Assembly: GCA_913019965.1 (NCBI GenBank)
Contig: CAJVZR010000020.1
Span: 1 to 56,288, forward strand
Reading direction: 5' to 3'
Length of the DNA: 56,288 nucleotides
From: an uncultured Oleispira sp.
GTDB taxonomy: Bacteria; Pseudomonadota; Gammaproteobacteria; Pseudomonadales; Oceanobacteraceae
Shown: piece by piece, positions 20,691-29,894 of the stretch
Position numbering within the stretch: the stretch's first letter is position 1
Layout: each line of letters opens with the position of its first letter
Program-made: the position numbers and the translations under genes
The notes under the pieces: model-generated
Told to the model about the DNA's origin: nothing
What the model saw: the letters and a program-made list of their open reading frames with translations, nothing else
Databases searched by the model: none

Positions 20691-21179
20691 TCACTTAGTG
20701 CTTTTGATCAAGGATTGACGATCAAACGACATCACTGCAGACGGACAATTTCGAATAAAATGAGGTTGCCAATGCTGCTTATTTTTTTCAGACCAATAAC
20801 GCGCTAATTTAAAGCCTAGCAGCATAGCGACAATCGCGGAAAAAATTGAACCAAGCTCCCCACCTAATGCATTACCAATAACGGCACCAAGGACTAAAGA
20901 TAATAGCGGCACCCCGTATAAAACCAAGGTACTTTTTAAAATAGCGCCTTCCGGTAAGCCGACAACGATTTGCTGCCCAACTTCAAGATCTTGCTTGAAA
21001 TCACCCGTGAGTGAATTATCAAACCCTAACCAAAGGGTTACTTTGCGACCTAACTGACTCATAGCATGCTGGCCACAGCCTGCTTTAGCACTACAACTAC
21101 CACAGGCACTTTGCTGTATACCCTCTACCCAAGCACCATTAAGGGTAATCTCAGTTACCACTACTTGCTCTTCAATCAT
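20691..21179 (-). CDS. rseC: RseC/MucC family SoxR-reducing/envelope-stress protein
   Basis: The N-terminal cytoplasmic part has the family's cysteine cluster (ACGSCSAKAGCGQHA). Two hydrophobic segments follow (about 80-100 and 103-123) and then a basic tail. RseC is reported to help reduce SoxR and to modulate sigma-E mildly. The frame opens at a GTG at 21188; the ATG at 21179 with GAG upstream matches the usual MIEEQ start and is used here (162 aa). It sits 45 bases after rseA, whereas rseB/mucB normally intervenes. Confidence 0.88.
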   Translation of the reverse strand: MIEEQVVVTEITLNGAWVEGIQQSACGSCSAKAGCGQHAMSQLGRKVTLWLGFDNSLTGDFKQDLEVGQQIVVGLPEGAILKSTLVLYGVPLLSLVLGAVIGNALGGELGSIFSAIVAMLLGFKLARYWSEKNKQHWQPHFIRNCPSAVMSFDRQSLIKSTK

Positions 21180-21224
21180 ATTAATCACTCAGAAACTTTC
21201 AGCAGATCATACGTGATTTAATCA

Positions 21225-21824
21225 TTATTTGCCTTGGCTTTGAAATTCAACCACCCGAGCAAATGGCAATACCCCTTCTTTTTTCTCATTGCTTGGACCT
21301 ACAGAATTTTGTAATACATATTCTTGTAGCTGCTGCTGAGCCGCTTCTAATTGCTGCTGTTCCTCTAATGACAAATTCGACGCGGTTAACTCACCCTGCT
21401 TACTTTGCAATACTGGCAATGCATTTGAATCCGCTAATCCCAAGCCGTCATTAGGCTCTATCGACTGCACCCCAATTAATACAGCAAAAGTCACCGAGGC
21501 CGCTACGGCTATCGACGTTAATGGCTTGTACCACTGAGCACGGGAAGCACTCACTTTATCCAACGCACTATCAACTTGAGAGTCTGATGTCACTGGCACT
21601 GGATTAAACACACCTTCGCCATCTAAAGCGCTATTAATACCTTGCGTCAGGTCGATACGATCAATACTTTCGTCACGCATTAGCGAACCTACAAGATGAT
21701 AATTTTTCCAACTTTCGGTTAACTCATCATCTTTTTCTAACTGATTTAGCACGCGACGGATCTCTAATTCGTCTGCTTCACCATCCATCAGCGCCGATAA
21801 GGATTCTTTATTTCTATCTGTCAT
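21225..21824 (-). CDS. rseA: Anti-sigma-E factor RseA/MucA
   Basis: An inner-membrane anti-sigma factor holding RpoE inactive until it is cut by DegS/RseP-type proteases. The N-terminal cytoplasmic domain begins MTDRNKESLSALMDGEADELE, as in the RseA N-terminal family. One transmembrane segment lies at about 98-117 (SIAVAASVTFAVLIGVQ), and the periplasmic part is Gln-rich (EEQQQLEAAQQQLQEY). GGAGA lies about 6 bases before the ATG at 21824 (199 aa); a TTG 12 bases further upstream is rejected. Its gene lies 48 bases after rpoE. The periplasmic partner gene rseB is not adjacent. Confidence 0.9.
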   Translation of the reverse strand: MTDRNKESLSALMDGEADELEIRRVLNQLEKDDELTESWKNYHLVGSLMRDESIDRIDLTQGINSALDGEGVFNPVPVTSDSQVDSALDKVSASRAQWYKPLTSIAVAASVTFAVLIGVQSIEPNDGLGLADSNALPVLQSKQGELTASNLSLEEQQQLEAAQQQLQEYVLQNSVGPSNEKKEGVLPFARVVEFQSQGK

Positions 21825-21872
21825 ATTTCTCTCCAATTACGGTAATGTGAGACTTCCCAACACTTTTATTGC

Positions 21873-22460
21873 TTAGGCACTGGCTTCTAAATAAGGTTGC
21901 ATTTTCTTTTCAATCGCCTCGCGAGCACGGAAAATTCGCGAGCGTACTGTACCAATCGGACAATCCATAACCTCTGCGATTTCGTCATAACTCATGCCAT
22001 CAAGCTCCCTTAATGATACGGCAATACGCAACTCCTCTGGCAACTCAGCAATCGCGGCGAAAACCACCTCTTTCAAACGGTCTCGCTGTAATATGCGCTC
22101 TGGTGTAGCGCTATCACGAAACGCCGCTTCCTCAGAAAAGTTTTCCGCATCTTCTGGATCAATATCATGAGTAGGGGTTTTACGCCCTCGACTGACCAAA
22201 TAATTTTTTGCAGTATTCACTGCAATGCGGTACAGCCAAGTATAAAACTGACTATCACCTCGAAAATTAGGCAATGCACGGTAGGCCTTAATAAAAGCCT
22301 CTTGCGCAACATCCTGACACTCTGAAGAATCGTAAACAAAACGACTAATCAAAGATAAAATTTTAGCTTGATATTTAATCACTAACAGATCAAAAGCCCG
22401 GCGGTCGCCCTTCTGTACACGGCTAACCAATTGCTGATCCGTTTGCTGGTTGTCACTCAT
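21873..22460 (-). CDS. rpoE: RNA polymerase sigma-E factor (RpoE/AlgU)
   Basis: An ECF sigma factor for envelope stress. Region 2 is clear (VQKGDRRAFDLLVIKYQ, EAFIKAYRALPNFRGDSQFYTWLYRIAVNTAKNYL). Region 4 is close to E. coli RpoE (LPEELRIAVSLRELDGMSYDEIAEVMD, CPIGTVRSRIFRAREAI). The frame stays open to 22526. The ATG at 22460 (MSDNQQTDQQLVSRV, 195 aa) aligns with known RpoE starts and has TGGA about 7 bases upstream. A sigma-E type promoter lies about 100 bases upstream, predicting autoregulation. It is the first gene of the run rseA-rseC-mucD. Confidence 0.95.
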   Translation of the reverse strand: MSDNQQTDQQLVSRVQKGDRRAFDLLVIKYQAKILSLISRFVYDSSECQDVAQEAFIKAYRALPNFRGDSQFYTWLYRIAVNTAKNYLVSRGRKTPTHDIDPEDAENFSEEAAFRDSATPERILQRDRLKEVVFAAIAELPEELRIAVSLRELDGMSYDEIAEVMDCPIGTVRSRIFRAREAIEKKMQPYLEASA

Positions 22461-22558
22461 GTAGTGATCCATTGTTGTTGGTTGTTGCAGCGCGTATGCC
22501 ACGTTGCCCATAACTCTCTCCCTCATAGCAAGCGAAGACGTCTTTGCCTAATGAGTGA

Positions 22559-22586
22559 GTAGAGTCATAAGATGAAAATAAGTTCC
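22559..22586 (-). promoter_or_regulatory. Sigma-E autoregulatory promoter of rpoE
   Basis: Read on the minus strand: -35 GGAACTT (22586-22580), a 16-base spacer, and -10 TCTAC (22563-22559). The known RpoE/AlgU consensus is GAACTT, 16-17 bases, TCTGA/TCTAA, so the -35 is perfect and the -10 close. It faces rpoE and leaves a leader of roughly 90-100 bases. Confidence 0.75.
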
Positions 22587-22706
22587 AATTCTTTTACAGC
22601 AATTGATTTAAGCCTAGTTGCCTATGGATTAGTACTGCCATTTATAGGCTCATTACATTATAGTGCCAGCCATCGATCAATGAACAACTTTATACGAATT
22701 AGCAGA

Positions 22707-24317
22707 ATGAGCCACAAGCATACATTTGACGTTTTAATCATAGGTAGCGGTGCGGCGGGTCTAACCTTAGGTCTATCGCTGCCCGACAACCTAACAGCTG
22801 CAATTGTGAGTAAAGACAGCCTTGATGCAGGCTCTACGCGCTGGGCTCAAGGTGGCGTCGCGGCGGTATTAGATGAAAGCGATACCGTTGAAACTCATGT
22901 TAACGATACCCTAGTCGCGGGCGCAGGCTTATGCCACGAGCCGAGCGTACGTCATACCATCGAACATAGCACCGATGCCATTCAATGGTTAATTGACCTT
23001 GGCGTCCCCTTTGATCAAGGTGAAAATGGCGAAGATTTCCATTTAACCCGTGAAGGTGGCCATAGTATTCGCCGCATTATTCATGCCGCCGATGCCACCG
23101 GCGTAGCCATTTCCGATACATTACAAAAAGCTGCCAAAGCGAAAAAGAACCTGCATCTACTTAGTGATTATATTGCTATTGATCTCATCACTGGGGAAAA
23201 GCTTGGGCAAAAAGAACAAGGTTGTTTTGGCGCCTATTTCCTCAATAAAGCGACGGGTGAAGTTGAAGTGATAACCGCCAGCTCCGTCGTACTTGCGACG
23301 GGCGGCGCCAGTAAAGCCTATTTATATACCAGCAACCCAGATGGGGCTTCTGGTGATGGCATCGCAATGGCTTGGCGCGCCGGTTGTCGGGTAGCCAATA
23401 TGGAATTCAACCAGTTTCACCCAACTTGCTTATACCACCCACAAGCAAAGTCCTTCTTAATCACCGAAGCGGTGCGTGGCGAAGGCGGACACCTATTGCT
23501 GCCAAACGGCCAGCGCTTTATGCACAAGTTTGATGAGCGTGGTGAATTGGCACCTAGAGACATTGTGGCACGAGCAATTGATCATGAGATGAAACGCTTA
23601 GGGGCTGACTGCTTATATCTAGATATCAGTCACAAAGATAAAGACTTTATCATTGCTCATTTCCCGACTATCTATGAGCGTTGCCTAGAACTCGGTATCG
23701 ACATTACCAAGAACCCAATTCCAGTGGTCCCTGCCGCGCATTACACCTGCGGTGGTGTAGTGACCGACATGGTCGGACGCACCGATATCCCTGGTTTATA
23801 TGCGATCGGTGAAACCGCTCATACCGGGCTCCATGGGGCTAATCGCCTTGCCAGCAACTCCTTATTAGAATGCTTAGTCTTTGCTCGCCAAGCCGCGGCA
23901 AAAATTGAACAGAACATATCCGCTGGTGCACAACTGCCTGAAATCCCTGACTGGGATGATTCACAAGTCACCGATTCTGATGAAGCCGTTGTGATTGCCC
24001 ACAACTGGGATGAACTTCGTCGCTTTATGTGGGACTACGTTGGGATCGTGCGCACGACTAAACGATTAGTTCGCGCCAAACACCGGGTTAAGTTATTACG
24101 CGAAGAAATCCAAGAGTTCTATGGTAATTATCGAGTAGGTAATGATCTGCTTGAACTGAGAAACCTAGTGGATGTCGCTGATGTTATTATTCGCTCTGCA
24201 TTACTGCGTAAAGAAAGCCGAGGCCTGCATTACTCCCTAGACTACCCGGAAGCCTTGCCCCGAGCATTTGATACGGTATTAACCCCTAAGTATTTAAAGG
24301 AGTTAGGAGAGCTTTAG
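22707..24317 (+). CDS. nadB: L-aspartate oxidase
   Basis: NadB oxidises L-aspartate to iminoaspartate using FAD, the first step of NAD synthesis with NadA. The FAD-binding start is [17 protein letters not shown]. Succinate dehydrogenase/fumarate reductase-like signatures follow ([57 protein letters not shown]). The frame is open upstream to 22572, but family proteins begin a few residues before the FAD motif, so the ATG at 22707 is used (536 aa); its ribosome binding site is weak and an ATG at 22680 is possible. It is divergent from rpoE, as in E. coli and Pseudomonas. Confidence 0.94.
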   Translation: MSHKHTFDVLIIGSGAAGLTLGLSLPDNLTAAIVSKDSLDAGSTRWAQGGVAAVLDESDTVETHVNDTLVAGAGLCHEPSVRHTIEHSTDAIQWLIDLGVPFDQGENGEDFHLTREGGHSIRRIIHAADATGVAISDTLQKAAKAKKNLHLLSDYIAIDLITGEKLGQKEQGCFGAYFLNKATGEVEVITASSVVLATGGASKAYLYTSNPDGASGDGIAMAWRAGCRVANMEFNQFHPTCLYHPQAKSFLITEAVRGEGGHLLLPNGQRFMHKFDERGELAPRDIVARAIDHEMKRLGADCLYLDISHKDKDFIIAHFPTIYERCLELGIDITKNPIPVVPAAHYTCGGVVTDMVGRTDIPGLYAIGETAHTGLHGANRLASNSLLECLVFARQAAAKIEQNISAGAQLPEIPDWDDSQVTDSDEAVVIAHNWDELRRFMWDYVGIVRTTKRLVRAKHRVKLLREEIQEFYGNYRVGNDLLELRNLVDVADVIIRSALLRKESRGLHYSLDYPEALPRAFDTVLTPKYLKELGEL

Positions 24318-24784
24318 CTGCGTAATGCCCTCTTTAAACGCTGGAAATCCTTTGGTTCTTCAACGCTATCGCGGGCAATCACCACTGCTTGGCCAAGTTG
24401 CCAGGGCCAAACACTGAAATCCAACGCCACCCACTCAACCCATACTCGAGTACCTGAGCCCAGAGGAGCATAAGTTTTCTCCCCTAAACGGCGCTGATAC
24501 CACCAGTGAGTTTCGCTAATATTACCTTCTCCATCCAGAACCCCACCATCATAGCCAATGCGAATAATACTACTTGGACTGGTCAAAAAAACCTTATTGC
24601 GTAGCTCCATCAATATGCCAATCGCCATCAAAACAAACAGCGATAGCTTATATAAATAGGCAACAGGCATAGTTAATAACAGGACCGAACAAAGACAGAC
24701 AAAGAATAGGCTAAAGCCTAACAAGCGCCGCGATGGCTGTAGAAATATATCAAGAGGTCGATTCTCATCCATGAGATTACCCAT
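24314..24784 (-). CDS. YgfX family membrane protein
   Basis: A 156-aa protein with two adjacent transmembrane segments (about 21-38 and 42-61), then a soluble domain rich in aromatic residues ([25 protein letters not shown]). This layout matches YgfX (CptA), which lies beside sdhE in many gammaproteobacteria. It has been reported in E. coli as a toxin affecting cytoskeletal proteins, though this is debated. The start lies 3 bases after the sdhE stop codon, implying coupling; an ATG four codons later is also possible. The 3' end overlaps nadB by 4 bases, convergently. Confidence 0.82.
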   Translation of the reverse strand: MGNLMDENRPLDIFLQPSRRLLGFSLFFVCLCSVLLLTMPVAYLYKLSLFVLMAIGILMELRNKVFLTSPSSIIRIGYDGGVLDGEGNISETHWWYQRRLGEKTYAPLGSGTRVWVEWVALDFSVWPWQLGQAVVIARDSVEEPKDFQRLKRALRS

Positions 24785-24787
24785 CCT

Positions 24788-25045
24788 TTACATCTTGGTA
24801 TGACCCGTTGTTAGAATCATATCCACCATATAAGCATGGTTAGGATTGTCAGACACTTGGTGCTGCATAAACCAAGCAAATAAATCGGGATCTTCGCACT
24901 CCAATAAATCAACAAACTTAGCTTGATCCTCAGCGCTTAAAGTTAAATATATATCGCGGCCAAAAGGCAGTAATAAGACATCCAGTTCTAACATGCCTCG
25001 GCGGCAGTGCCACATTAAACGCTTATGTTCGAGATTCTCGCTCAC
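24788..25045 (-). CDS. sdhE: FAD assembly factor SdhE
   Basis: SdhE helps attach FAD covalently to the succinate dehydrogenase flavoprotein. The 85-aa protein has the family core MWHCRRGMLELDVLLLPF, where the RGxxE motif is essential in homologues, and LLECEDPDLFAWFMQH. The frame extends further upstream, but GGGAG lies 7 bases before the GTG at 25045 and the extra N-terminus is Cys-rich and unlike the family, so the GTG is chosen. It is divergent from ygfZ and coupled to ygfX. Confidence 0.92.
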   Translation of the reverse strand: MSENLEHKRLMWHCRRGMLELDVLLLPFGRDIYLTLSAEDQAKFVDLLECEDPDLFAWFMQHQVSDNPNHAYMVDMILTTGHTKM

Positions 25046-25185
25046 TTTGACTCTCCCAAATGTTGATCGCTGCATTATACATAAGCACAAGCACAAGACA
25101 CAGCGTGGAATTATCGAGTAGAATGCAATTTCTTGCGCCAAGACAACAATTGGGTCATGACAAGATAATTTTAGGAATATTCCCC

Positions 25186-26193
25186 ATGGTTACACGTACA
25201 ACCTTAGAACAACTCGGCAGCCTAGATACATGGGGCGATTTTCACATCGAGCAAACAACTCAGACTAGCGAAAATGCATTTCAAGCCTGCTGGTTAAATC
25301 AATTTAGCGCATTGAAGATTAATGGACCAGATGCTGAACGTTTCTTACAGGGGCAGCTCACCTGTAATTTGAACGACATTGATATCAACACTGTTCACTT
25401 TGGCGCTTGCTGCAATGCTAAGGGACGCATTGTTGCCAATTTCACCATCAGTTTTGATGGCGAAAACTACTGGTTAGTTTTACCCACTTTAAGTGCCAAT
25501 TTATTAGAAAAGTATTTACAGAAATATAAAGTATTTTTCAAAGCGAATATTGAAAATTGCACCAATAGCCACTTGATATTCGGACTCTTCAACCCTCTAC
25601 AGAAAGGCGCCAACCAAGGCGATGCCGTTCACCAGGTCACACCCACTGGTAGCCACCAGCGACTCAGTATTAGTCAACAACGTCAGATATTGGTGATAGA
25701 GAATGGCTCAGATTATGAAGTTGACCTGTTATCAAATCTACTGCCAACATTAGACTGGCGCTTAGCCGATATTAGCGATGGGATTTTCTATACGCAGGCT
25801 GATCAATCTGAGCAGTGGATCCCACAACATATTAACTGGCATCAATTAGGCGGCATCAGCTTTAACAAAGGTTGTTATACCGGCCAAGAAATCATCGCCC
25901 GCTTACAGTACCTTGGCAAAGCGAAGAAATCTTTGCAGCATTACCAGCTAGACGCTGAAACTGATGTTCAATTAGCCCTAAGTGCCCTTGGAACTCAACT
26001 ATTTAGCCAAGAAGGTAAATCCCTAGGGGATATTTTGATTCATCGCTCCAAGCCTTCGTCTTCGCAATCGGCGATATCCGTACTAGCTGTTATCAATAGT
26101 GAAAATCCGCATCAGACCTTGTATTTGACGGATTCTAAGGATTTTCCTCTCACCTTACAGAACCTGCCCTATACTGAGGAAAAGGATGCATAA
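25186..26193 (+). CDS. ygfZ: tRNA-modifying / Fe-S cluster folate protein YgfZ
   Basis: A folate-binding protein of the aminomethyltransferase (GcvT-like) fold that supports certain Fe-S enzymes and MiaB-type tRNA modification. The diagnostic motif KGCYTGQE sits at about residues 228-235 of the chosen product, followed by IIARLQYLGK. I use the ATG at 25186 (335 aa), which begins near the expected N-terminus; the open frame upstream encodes a low-complexity stretch overlapping the sdhE promoter region. AGGA lies about 11 bases upstream. It is divergent from sdhE and followed 17 bases later by two HDOD genes. Confidence 0.9.
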   Translation: MVTRTTLEQLGSLDTWGDFHIEQTTQTSENAFQACWLNQFSALKINGPDAERFLQGQLTCNLNDIDINTVHFGACCNAKGRIVANFTISFDGENYWLVLPTLSANLLEKYLQKYKVFFKANIENCTNSHLIFGLFNPLQKGANQGDAVHQVTPTGSHQRLSISQQRQILVIENGSDYEVDLLSNLLPTLDWRLADISDGIFYTQADQSEQWIPQHINWHQLGGISFNKGCYTGQEIIARLQYLGKAKKSLQHYQLDAETDVQLALSALGTQLFSQEGKSLGDILIHRSKPSSSQSAISVLAVINSENPHQTLYLTDSKDFPLTLQNLPYTEEKDA

Positions 26194-26210
26194 AAGGTTC
26201 AACAGTTTCG

Positions 26211-27053
26211 ATGACAATTCCACTGGTCAAACAAGTAAAACAAGAGATCATTCAAGCACTTGAGAATGATGAGCTAGTGCTTCCAACCCTACCGGAAGTC
26301 GCTCTACAAGTAAGAGAAGTTGCAGAAGATGTAACGTCTAGCATCTCGGATTTGACCCGCATTCTGGGGCGAGATGCAGCGCTCAGTGCGCGCATGGTTA
26401 AAGTCGCTAATAGCCCGTTAATACGTGCTTCCGTGCCCGTTTCTGACTTAAATACTGCGGTCTCACGACTTGGCATCGACCTCACGAGCAATCTAGCCAT
26501 GGGTTTAGCCATGGAGCAAATGTTTCAAGCGACCAGCGATATCGTTGATAAACGCATGCGTTCTTGCTGGTCAAAAAGCATTGAAATAGCCGCTAGCTGC
26601 CAAGTTTTAGCACGTCATTTTACCGACTTACAGCCCGATCAAGCGTTATTAGCAGGGTTAACTCATCAAATCGGCAAACTGCCGATATTAGCTTTTGCTG
26701 AACATAATGAATCTTTGTTAAATGATTCATTCGCTCTAGGAAAGGTCCTTACAGTATTACACCCCTCTCTTGGTAGTTATATTCTAAAGATGTGGGACTT
26801 CCCAGAAGAACTGGTTGCGGTATCTAAAAACTACCTATTATTTGATCGTAAGGTCGATAAAGTTGATTACGCCGATATTGTCCAAGTCGCCACCCTACAG
26901 AGCTACGCCGGTACGGACCACCCCTATACTAAATTAGACTGGAGTGAGATTTCATCCTTTGATCGCCTAGGTCTAGATCCTTCTACTTTAATTGCGGAGA
27001 TGGAAGATGTCAGTGAAGAAATCATTGAAACTCAAGGGGCATTAGGAGGTTAA
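26211..27053 (+). CDS. HDOD domain protein 1
   Basis: A 280-aa cytoplasmic protein made almost wholly of an HDOD domain, a non-catalytic relative of HD phosphohydrolases often tied to signalling. Visible features: LPTLPEVALQVREV near residue 24, ILGRDAALSARMVKVANSPL, AVSRLGIDLTSNLAMGLA, and LLAGLTHQIGKLPILAFA, where the HD pair is replaced. No receiver, GGDEF or kinase domain is attached. It lies between ygfZ and a homologous HDOD gene 3 bases downstream, so the pair likely arose by tandem duplication. The partner it signals to cannot be read from the sequence. Confidence 0.88.
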   Translation: MTIPLVKQVKQEIIQALENDELVLPTLPEVALQVREVAEDVTSSISDLTRILGRDAALSARMVKVANSPLIRASVPVSDLNTAVSRLGIDLTSNLAMGLAMEQMFQATSDIVDKRMRSCWSKSIEIAASCQVLARHFTDLQPDQALLAGLTHQIGKLPILAFAEHNESLLNDSFALGKVLTVLHPSLGSYILKMWDFPEELVAVSKNYLLFDRKVDKVDYADIVQVATLQSYAGTDHPYTKLDWSEISSFDRLGLDPSTLIAEMEDVSEEIIETQGALGG

Positions 27054-27056
27054 CCC

Positions 27057-27884
27057 GTGATGGATTCATTAGCGGCCGATATTATGCGCGCTGTCGAAGA
27101 TGGCAGCCTTAAACTCCCCACCTTGCCGGAAGTTGCTTTACGCATACGCCAATGCGAAAAAGATCCTAATTTAGATAATCTAGGGCTCACTCGCGTCATT
27201 GAACATGACCCAGCGACCACCGCGCAATTATTGCGCATTGCCAACAGCCCTCTGGTTCGACGGGAAGTCAAAGTGGCTGACCTCAGTAAAGCCATTAGTT
27301 TATTAGGGATGAGCTATTGCGCGAAAGTCGCCATCAGTATTTCAACTCGCCAACTATTTAATAGCAAAAATCCGGCCTCTGAAAAGAGAATGAGAGAGAT
27401 ATGGCAACACAGTTTAAATGTCGCCTGTCATTGTTACGTATTGGCTAATAAGGCAAGATTAGTCCCAGAAGAAGCCTTTTTAGCCGGTTTATTATTTAAA
27501 ATTGGTACATTGCCCATAATTGCCATGGCGGATAATAATGAGGGGTATAGCCTAGACGAGTTGAATACGACTTTGGATCAAATCCATCCAATGTTAGGAG
27601 AGAGCATTCTCAGCCACTGGCAATTTCCCCGCTCAATCGCCGATATCCCACAAAATTATCGGGATAATAATCGCTACGTTCCAAGCATTGATTTATGCGA
27701 CCTGGTGACGATCGCACATAATCGCGTCTGTAGTGAGGATAAAAGAATTCAATGGAATGACATTGCAGCACTAGAAAGAATGGGCTGGCATAGCAGCAGT
27801 ATCGAAGAAGAGTTCACTAAACTCAGCGCCGACATTGAGCTCGCTTACGATGTCTTCGAATTCAATGGTCCTCGTGAACTCTAA
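27057..27884 (+). CDS. HDOD domain protein 2
   Basis: A 275-aa HDOD-only protein parallel to its upstream neighbour: LPTLPEVALRIRQCEK, VIEHDPATTAQLLRIANSPLV, AISLLGMSYCAKVAISIS and FLAGLLFKIGTLPIIAMA. The HD catalytic pair is again missing. GGAGG lies 7 bases before the GTG at 27057; an ATG immediately follows and may be used instead. Its stop codon is two bases from the end of the convergent hydratase gene. Confidence 0.88.
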   Translation: MMDSLAADIMRAVEDGSLKLPTLPEVALRIRQCEKDPNLDNLGLTRVIEHDPATTAQLLRIANSPLVRREVKVADLSKAISLLGMSYCAKVAISISTRQLFNSKNPASEKRMREIWQHSLNVACHCYVLANKARLVPEEAFLAGLLFKIGTLPIIAMADNNEGYSLDELNTTLDQIHPMLGESILSHWQFPRSIADIPQNYRDNNRYVPSIDLCDLVTIAHNRVCSEDKRIQWNDIAALERMGWHSSSIEEEFTKLSADIELAYDVFEFNGPREL

Positions 27885-27885
27885 T

Positions 27886-29085
27886 TTATAACTCGCTAAA
27901 GGGATGTTCGCCGTCAGACCATAAAGGCGCCATCAATCCGTTAACCCAGGTAATAGGCACATCGGCAATGGTTTTATGTTGCCAATGAGGGGTAAAATCT
28001 TTATCGATGACCATCGCCCGAATACCTTCAGAAAAGTCAGGATGTCGGACCGATTGCAACGCCATAATCAATTCCCACTGCACAACTTCCTTTAACGTCA
28101 TGTTTTTACCAAGCTGTAACTGCTGCATGATCAAATGTGCGGTCGCAGGACAGCCGGCATAAAAATTTTCTCGCCCTTGATTAAACCAAGCGCTGTCCGA
28201 TTCGAGCTGTTCAAATCGACTGGTAATGCCAATTAACAATTGCTGGTTATCGGATACCGACGCAATATGCTCATTTTCAAGCGGCGAGAAAAGACGATCA
28301 ATTTCTGCTTTAGCGCCATTGATATTCGACTCGGGAAATTCACATTCAGAAGCTTGCTCAACGGCGGTTAATAAATCGCGAACATACTGATTATTCATCG
28401 CCTTATTTTCTTGCCAAGGTTGCTGACGTAACGCTTCAATCACCTGATCAAGTTCATCATTAGCGAGGCAATAATTAACTAAGCCTACCTGTTTGCAGTC
28501 TACCGCATTCATCTGACTCCCAGTTAAAGCCATCCAATGGCCGATAGGAAATGGCAATCGACTTAAATAATAGCTACCTGCCACATCTGGGAATAAACCA
28601 ATTCGAATTTCAGGCCAGGCTAATTTTAACGTTTCGGTCCCGACCTTGTGACTTGCGCCAATAAACAGCCCTAGCCCGCCTCCCATTACGAAGCCATGAC
28701 CCCAAGCGATAAGTGGCTTACCAAAACGATGCACGCGATAATTCTTACTGTATTCTCCGGTAAAAAAAGCGTCGGCATAGGCTAAATGATCATCACCCGA
28801 AGCTTGCATGCTGTCGTAAAGCTGACGAATATCCCCTCCGGCACAAAAAGATTTATCACCCGCACCATGCATCACCATCGCCACGATGCCATCGTCATTT
28901 TGCCAGCGAGCTAAGATCTCATCGATTAAATTAACCATTTCAAGATCAACCGCATTCATTGTTTTAGCTGAATTCAATGTCATAATGCCAATTCGATATT
29001 GCCCATCGTGACTCAATAACTCTTCGGCTAAGACTAAGGGCTGCGTTGTTGTATCATTGGTTTTACTGGCTGGAGTTTTAGGCAT
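27886..29085 (-). CDS. Enoyl-CoA hydratase / 3-hydroxyisobutyryl-CoA hydrolase family
   Basis: A crotonase-fold protein of 399 aa, longer than simple enoyl-CoA hydratases and matching the 3-hydroxyisobutyryl-CoA hydrolase family of valine breakdown. Signatures include GIMTLNSAKTMNAVDLEM, DKSFCAGGDIRQLYD (oxyanion hole), GFVMGGGLGLFIGASHKV, WPEIRIGLFPDVAGSYYLSRL and the extended C-terminal helical part. It is on its own between the HDOD pair and an orphan gene, with no other valine-pathway gene in view. The exact substrate remains open. Confidence 0.82.
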   Translation of the reverse strand: MPKTPASKTNDTTTQPLVLAEELLSHDGQYRIGIMTLNSAKTMNAVDLEMVNLIDEILARWQNDDGIVAMVMHGAGDKSFCAGGDIRQLYDSMQASGDDHLAYADAFFTGEYSKNYRVHRFGKPLIAWGHGFVMGGGLGLFIGASHKVGTETLKLAWPEIRIGLFPDVAGSYYLSRLPFPIGHWMALTGSQMNAVDCKQVGLVNYCLANDELDQVIEALRQQPWQENKAMNNQYVRDLLTAVEQASECEFPESNINGAKAEIDRLFSPLENEHIASVSDNQQLLIGITSRFEQLESDSAWFNQGRENFYAGCPATAHLIMQQLQLGKNMTLKEVVQWELIMALQSVRHPDFSEGIRAMVIDKDFTPHWQHKTIADVPITWVNGLMAPLWSDGEHPFSEL

Positions 29086-29141
29086 GTTAAACTCTTAATA
29101 TTTCGTCATTAATCAACATATTACAGGTTACGAGGCTTAAA

Positions 29142-29894
29142 TTGCAGCTGTTATTTACCTTTATTATTCTCAGTATAATCACTTTGATCGCTATTATTTT
29201 AATGATGCTCAGCAAAAATACACGCAGCCATAAAATACGAGAAATTGCCCAACAAAACTCATGGCAATACCAAGAGTTCATCAACTTTAATGATCATATT
29301 AAACAAGCCAATTTTTCTATTCTAAATTACAGCACTAATGCCGTATTCCGTCACGCGATTAGCGCCGACGATACATGCTTCAAGTTAGGATTTAACTTTT
29401 TCGATTGTCGTGCAATTGAGCCATTAGGCATACACAATAGCAGCATCATTATCTTCAGCTTGGCAGTGGATAGCCGCTATCAAACGCTGCATCTAAGTAT
29501 CTTTCCCCCCGCAAACAAAATACCAAAAGATGCCCTGCAATCTCCCTTCAATCCTCAGTCACTAGCTAATATCTGTCGCCAACAAAAGCTCGTGGAGTTA
29601 AAGCACTATGCCTTTAAAACCCATAACGCTTATACCAATAACAAGTCCCTTAGCGAGCTATTTTTACAAGACGAAGTTCAACCAGAGTGTGATCAAACTT
29701 CTTTATCGGCCTGGCTTTTGGCGCATCCGCACCTTCACATTGAGATCAGTAATGGCATGCTACTCGCTTATCAACCTAACCGATTACTGGATGATGATTC
29801 GATTATCCCTGCGATCCAAGCCGTAGCGGATATCTCTAATTTATTAAGTGATGTCAAAAACAACACAGAGCCTAGCTATGATAAAAATAATTAA
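29142..29894 (+). CDS. Membrane-anchored protein of unknown function
   Basis: A 250-aa protein with one N-terminal transmembrane helix (about 3-23, LLFTFIILSIITLIAIILMM), a short basic stretch, and a soluble domain of about 215 residues with no motif I recognise. The start is TTG with CGAGG about 7 bases upstream. The domain is rich in His, Asn and hydrophobic beta-like segments (SSIIIFSLAVDSRYQTLHLSIF). It overlaps the start of the following lipoprotein gene, so the two are probably cotranscribed. Confidence 0.75.
   Translation: MQLLFTFIILSIITLIAIILMMLSKNTRSHKIREIAQQNSWQYQEFINFNDHIKQANFSILNYSTNAVFRHAISADDTCFKLGFNFFDCRAIEPLGIHNSSIIIFSLAVDSRYQTLHLSIFPPANKIPKDALQSPFNPQSLANICRQQKLVELKHYAFKTHNAYTNNKSLSELFLQDEVQPECDQTSLSAWLLAHPHLHIEISNGMLLAYQPNRLLDDDSIIPAIQAVADISNLLSDVKNNTEPSYDKNN

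Noticed and set aside
24314-25045. A ygfX-sdhE toxin-antitoxin system
   Set aside because: Although YgfX has been reported as a toxin in E. coli, SdhE is a flavinylation factor, and nothing in this sequence supports a toxin-antitoxin role specifically.
25060-25185. An N-terminal extension of YgfZ
   Set aside because: The extra residues do not match the family and overlap the divergent sdhE promoter and ribosome binding site; the ATG at 25186 fits known lengths.
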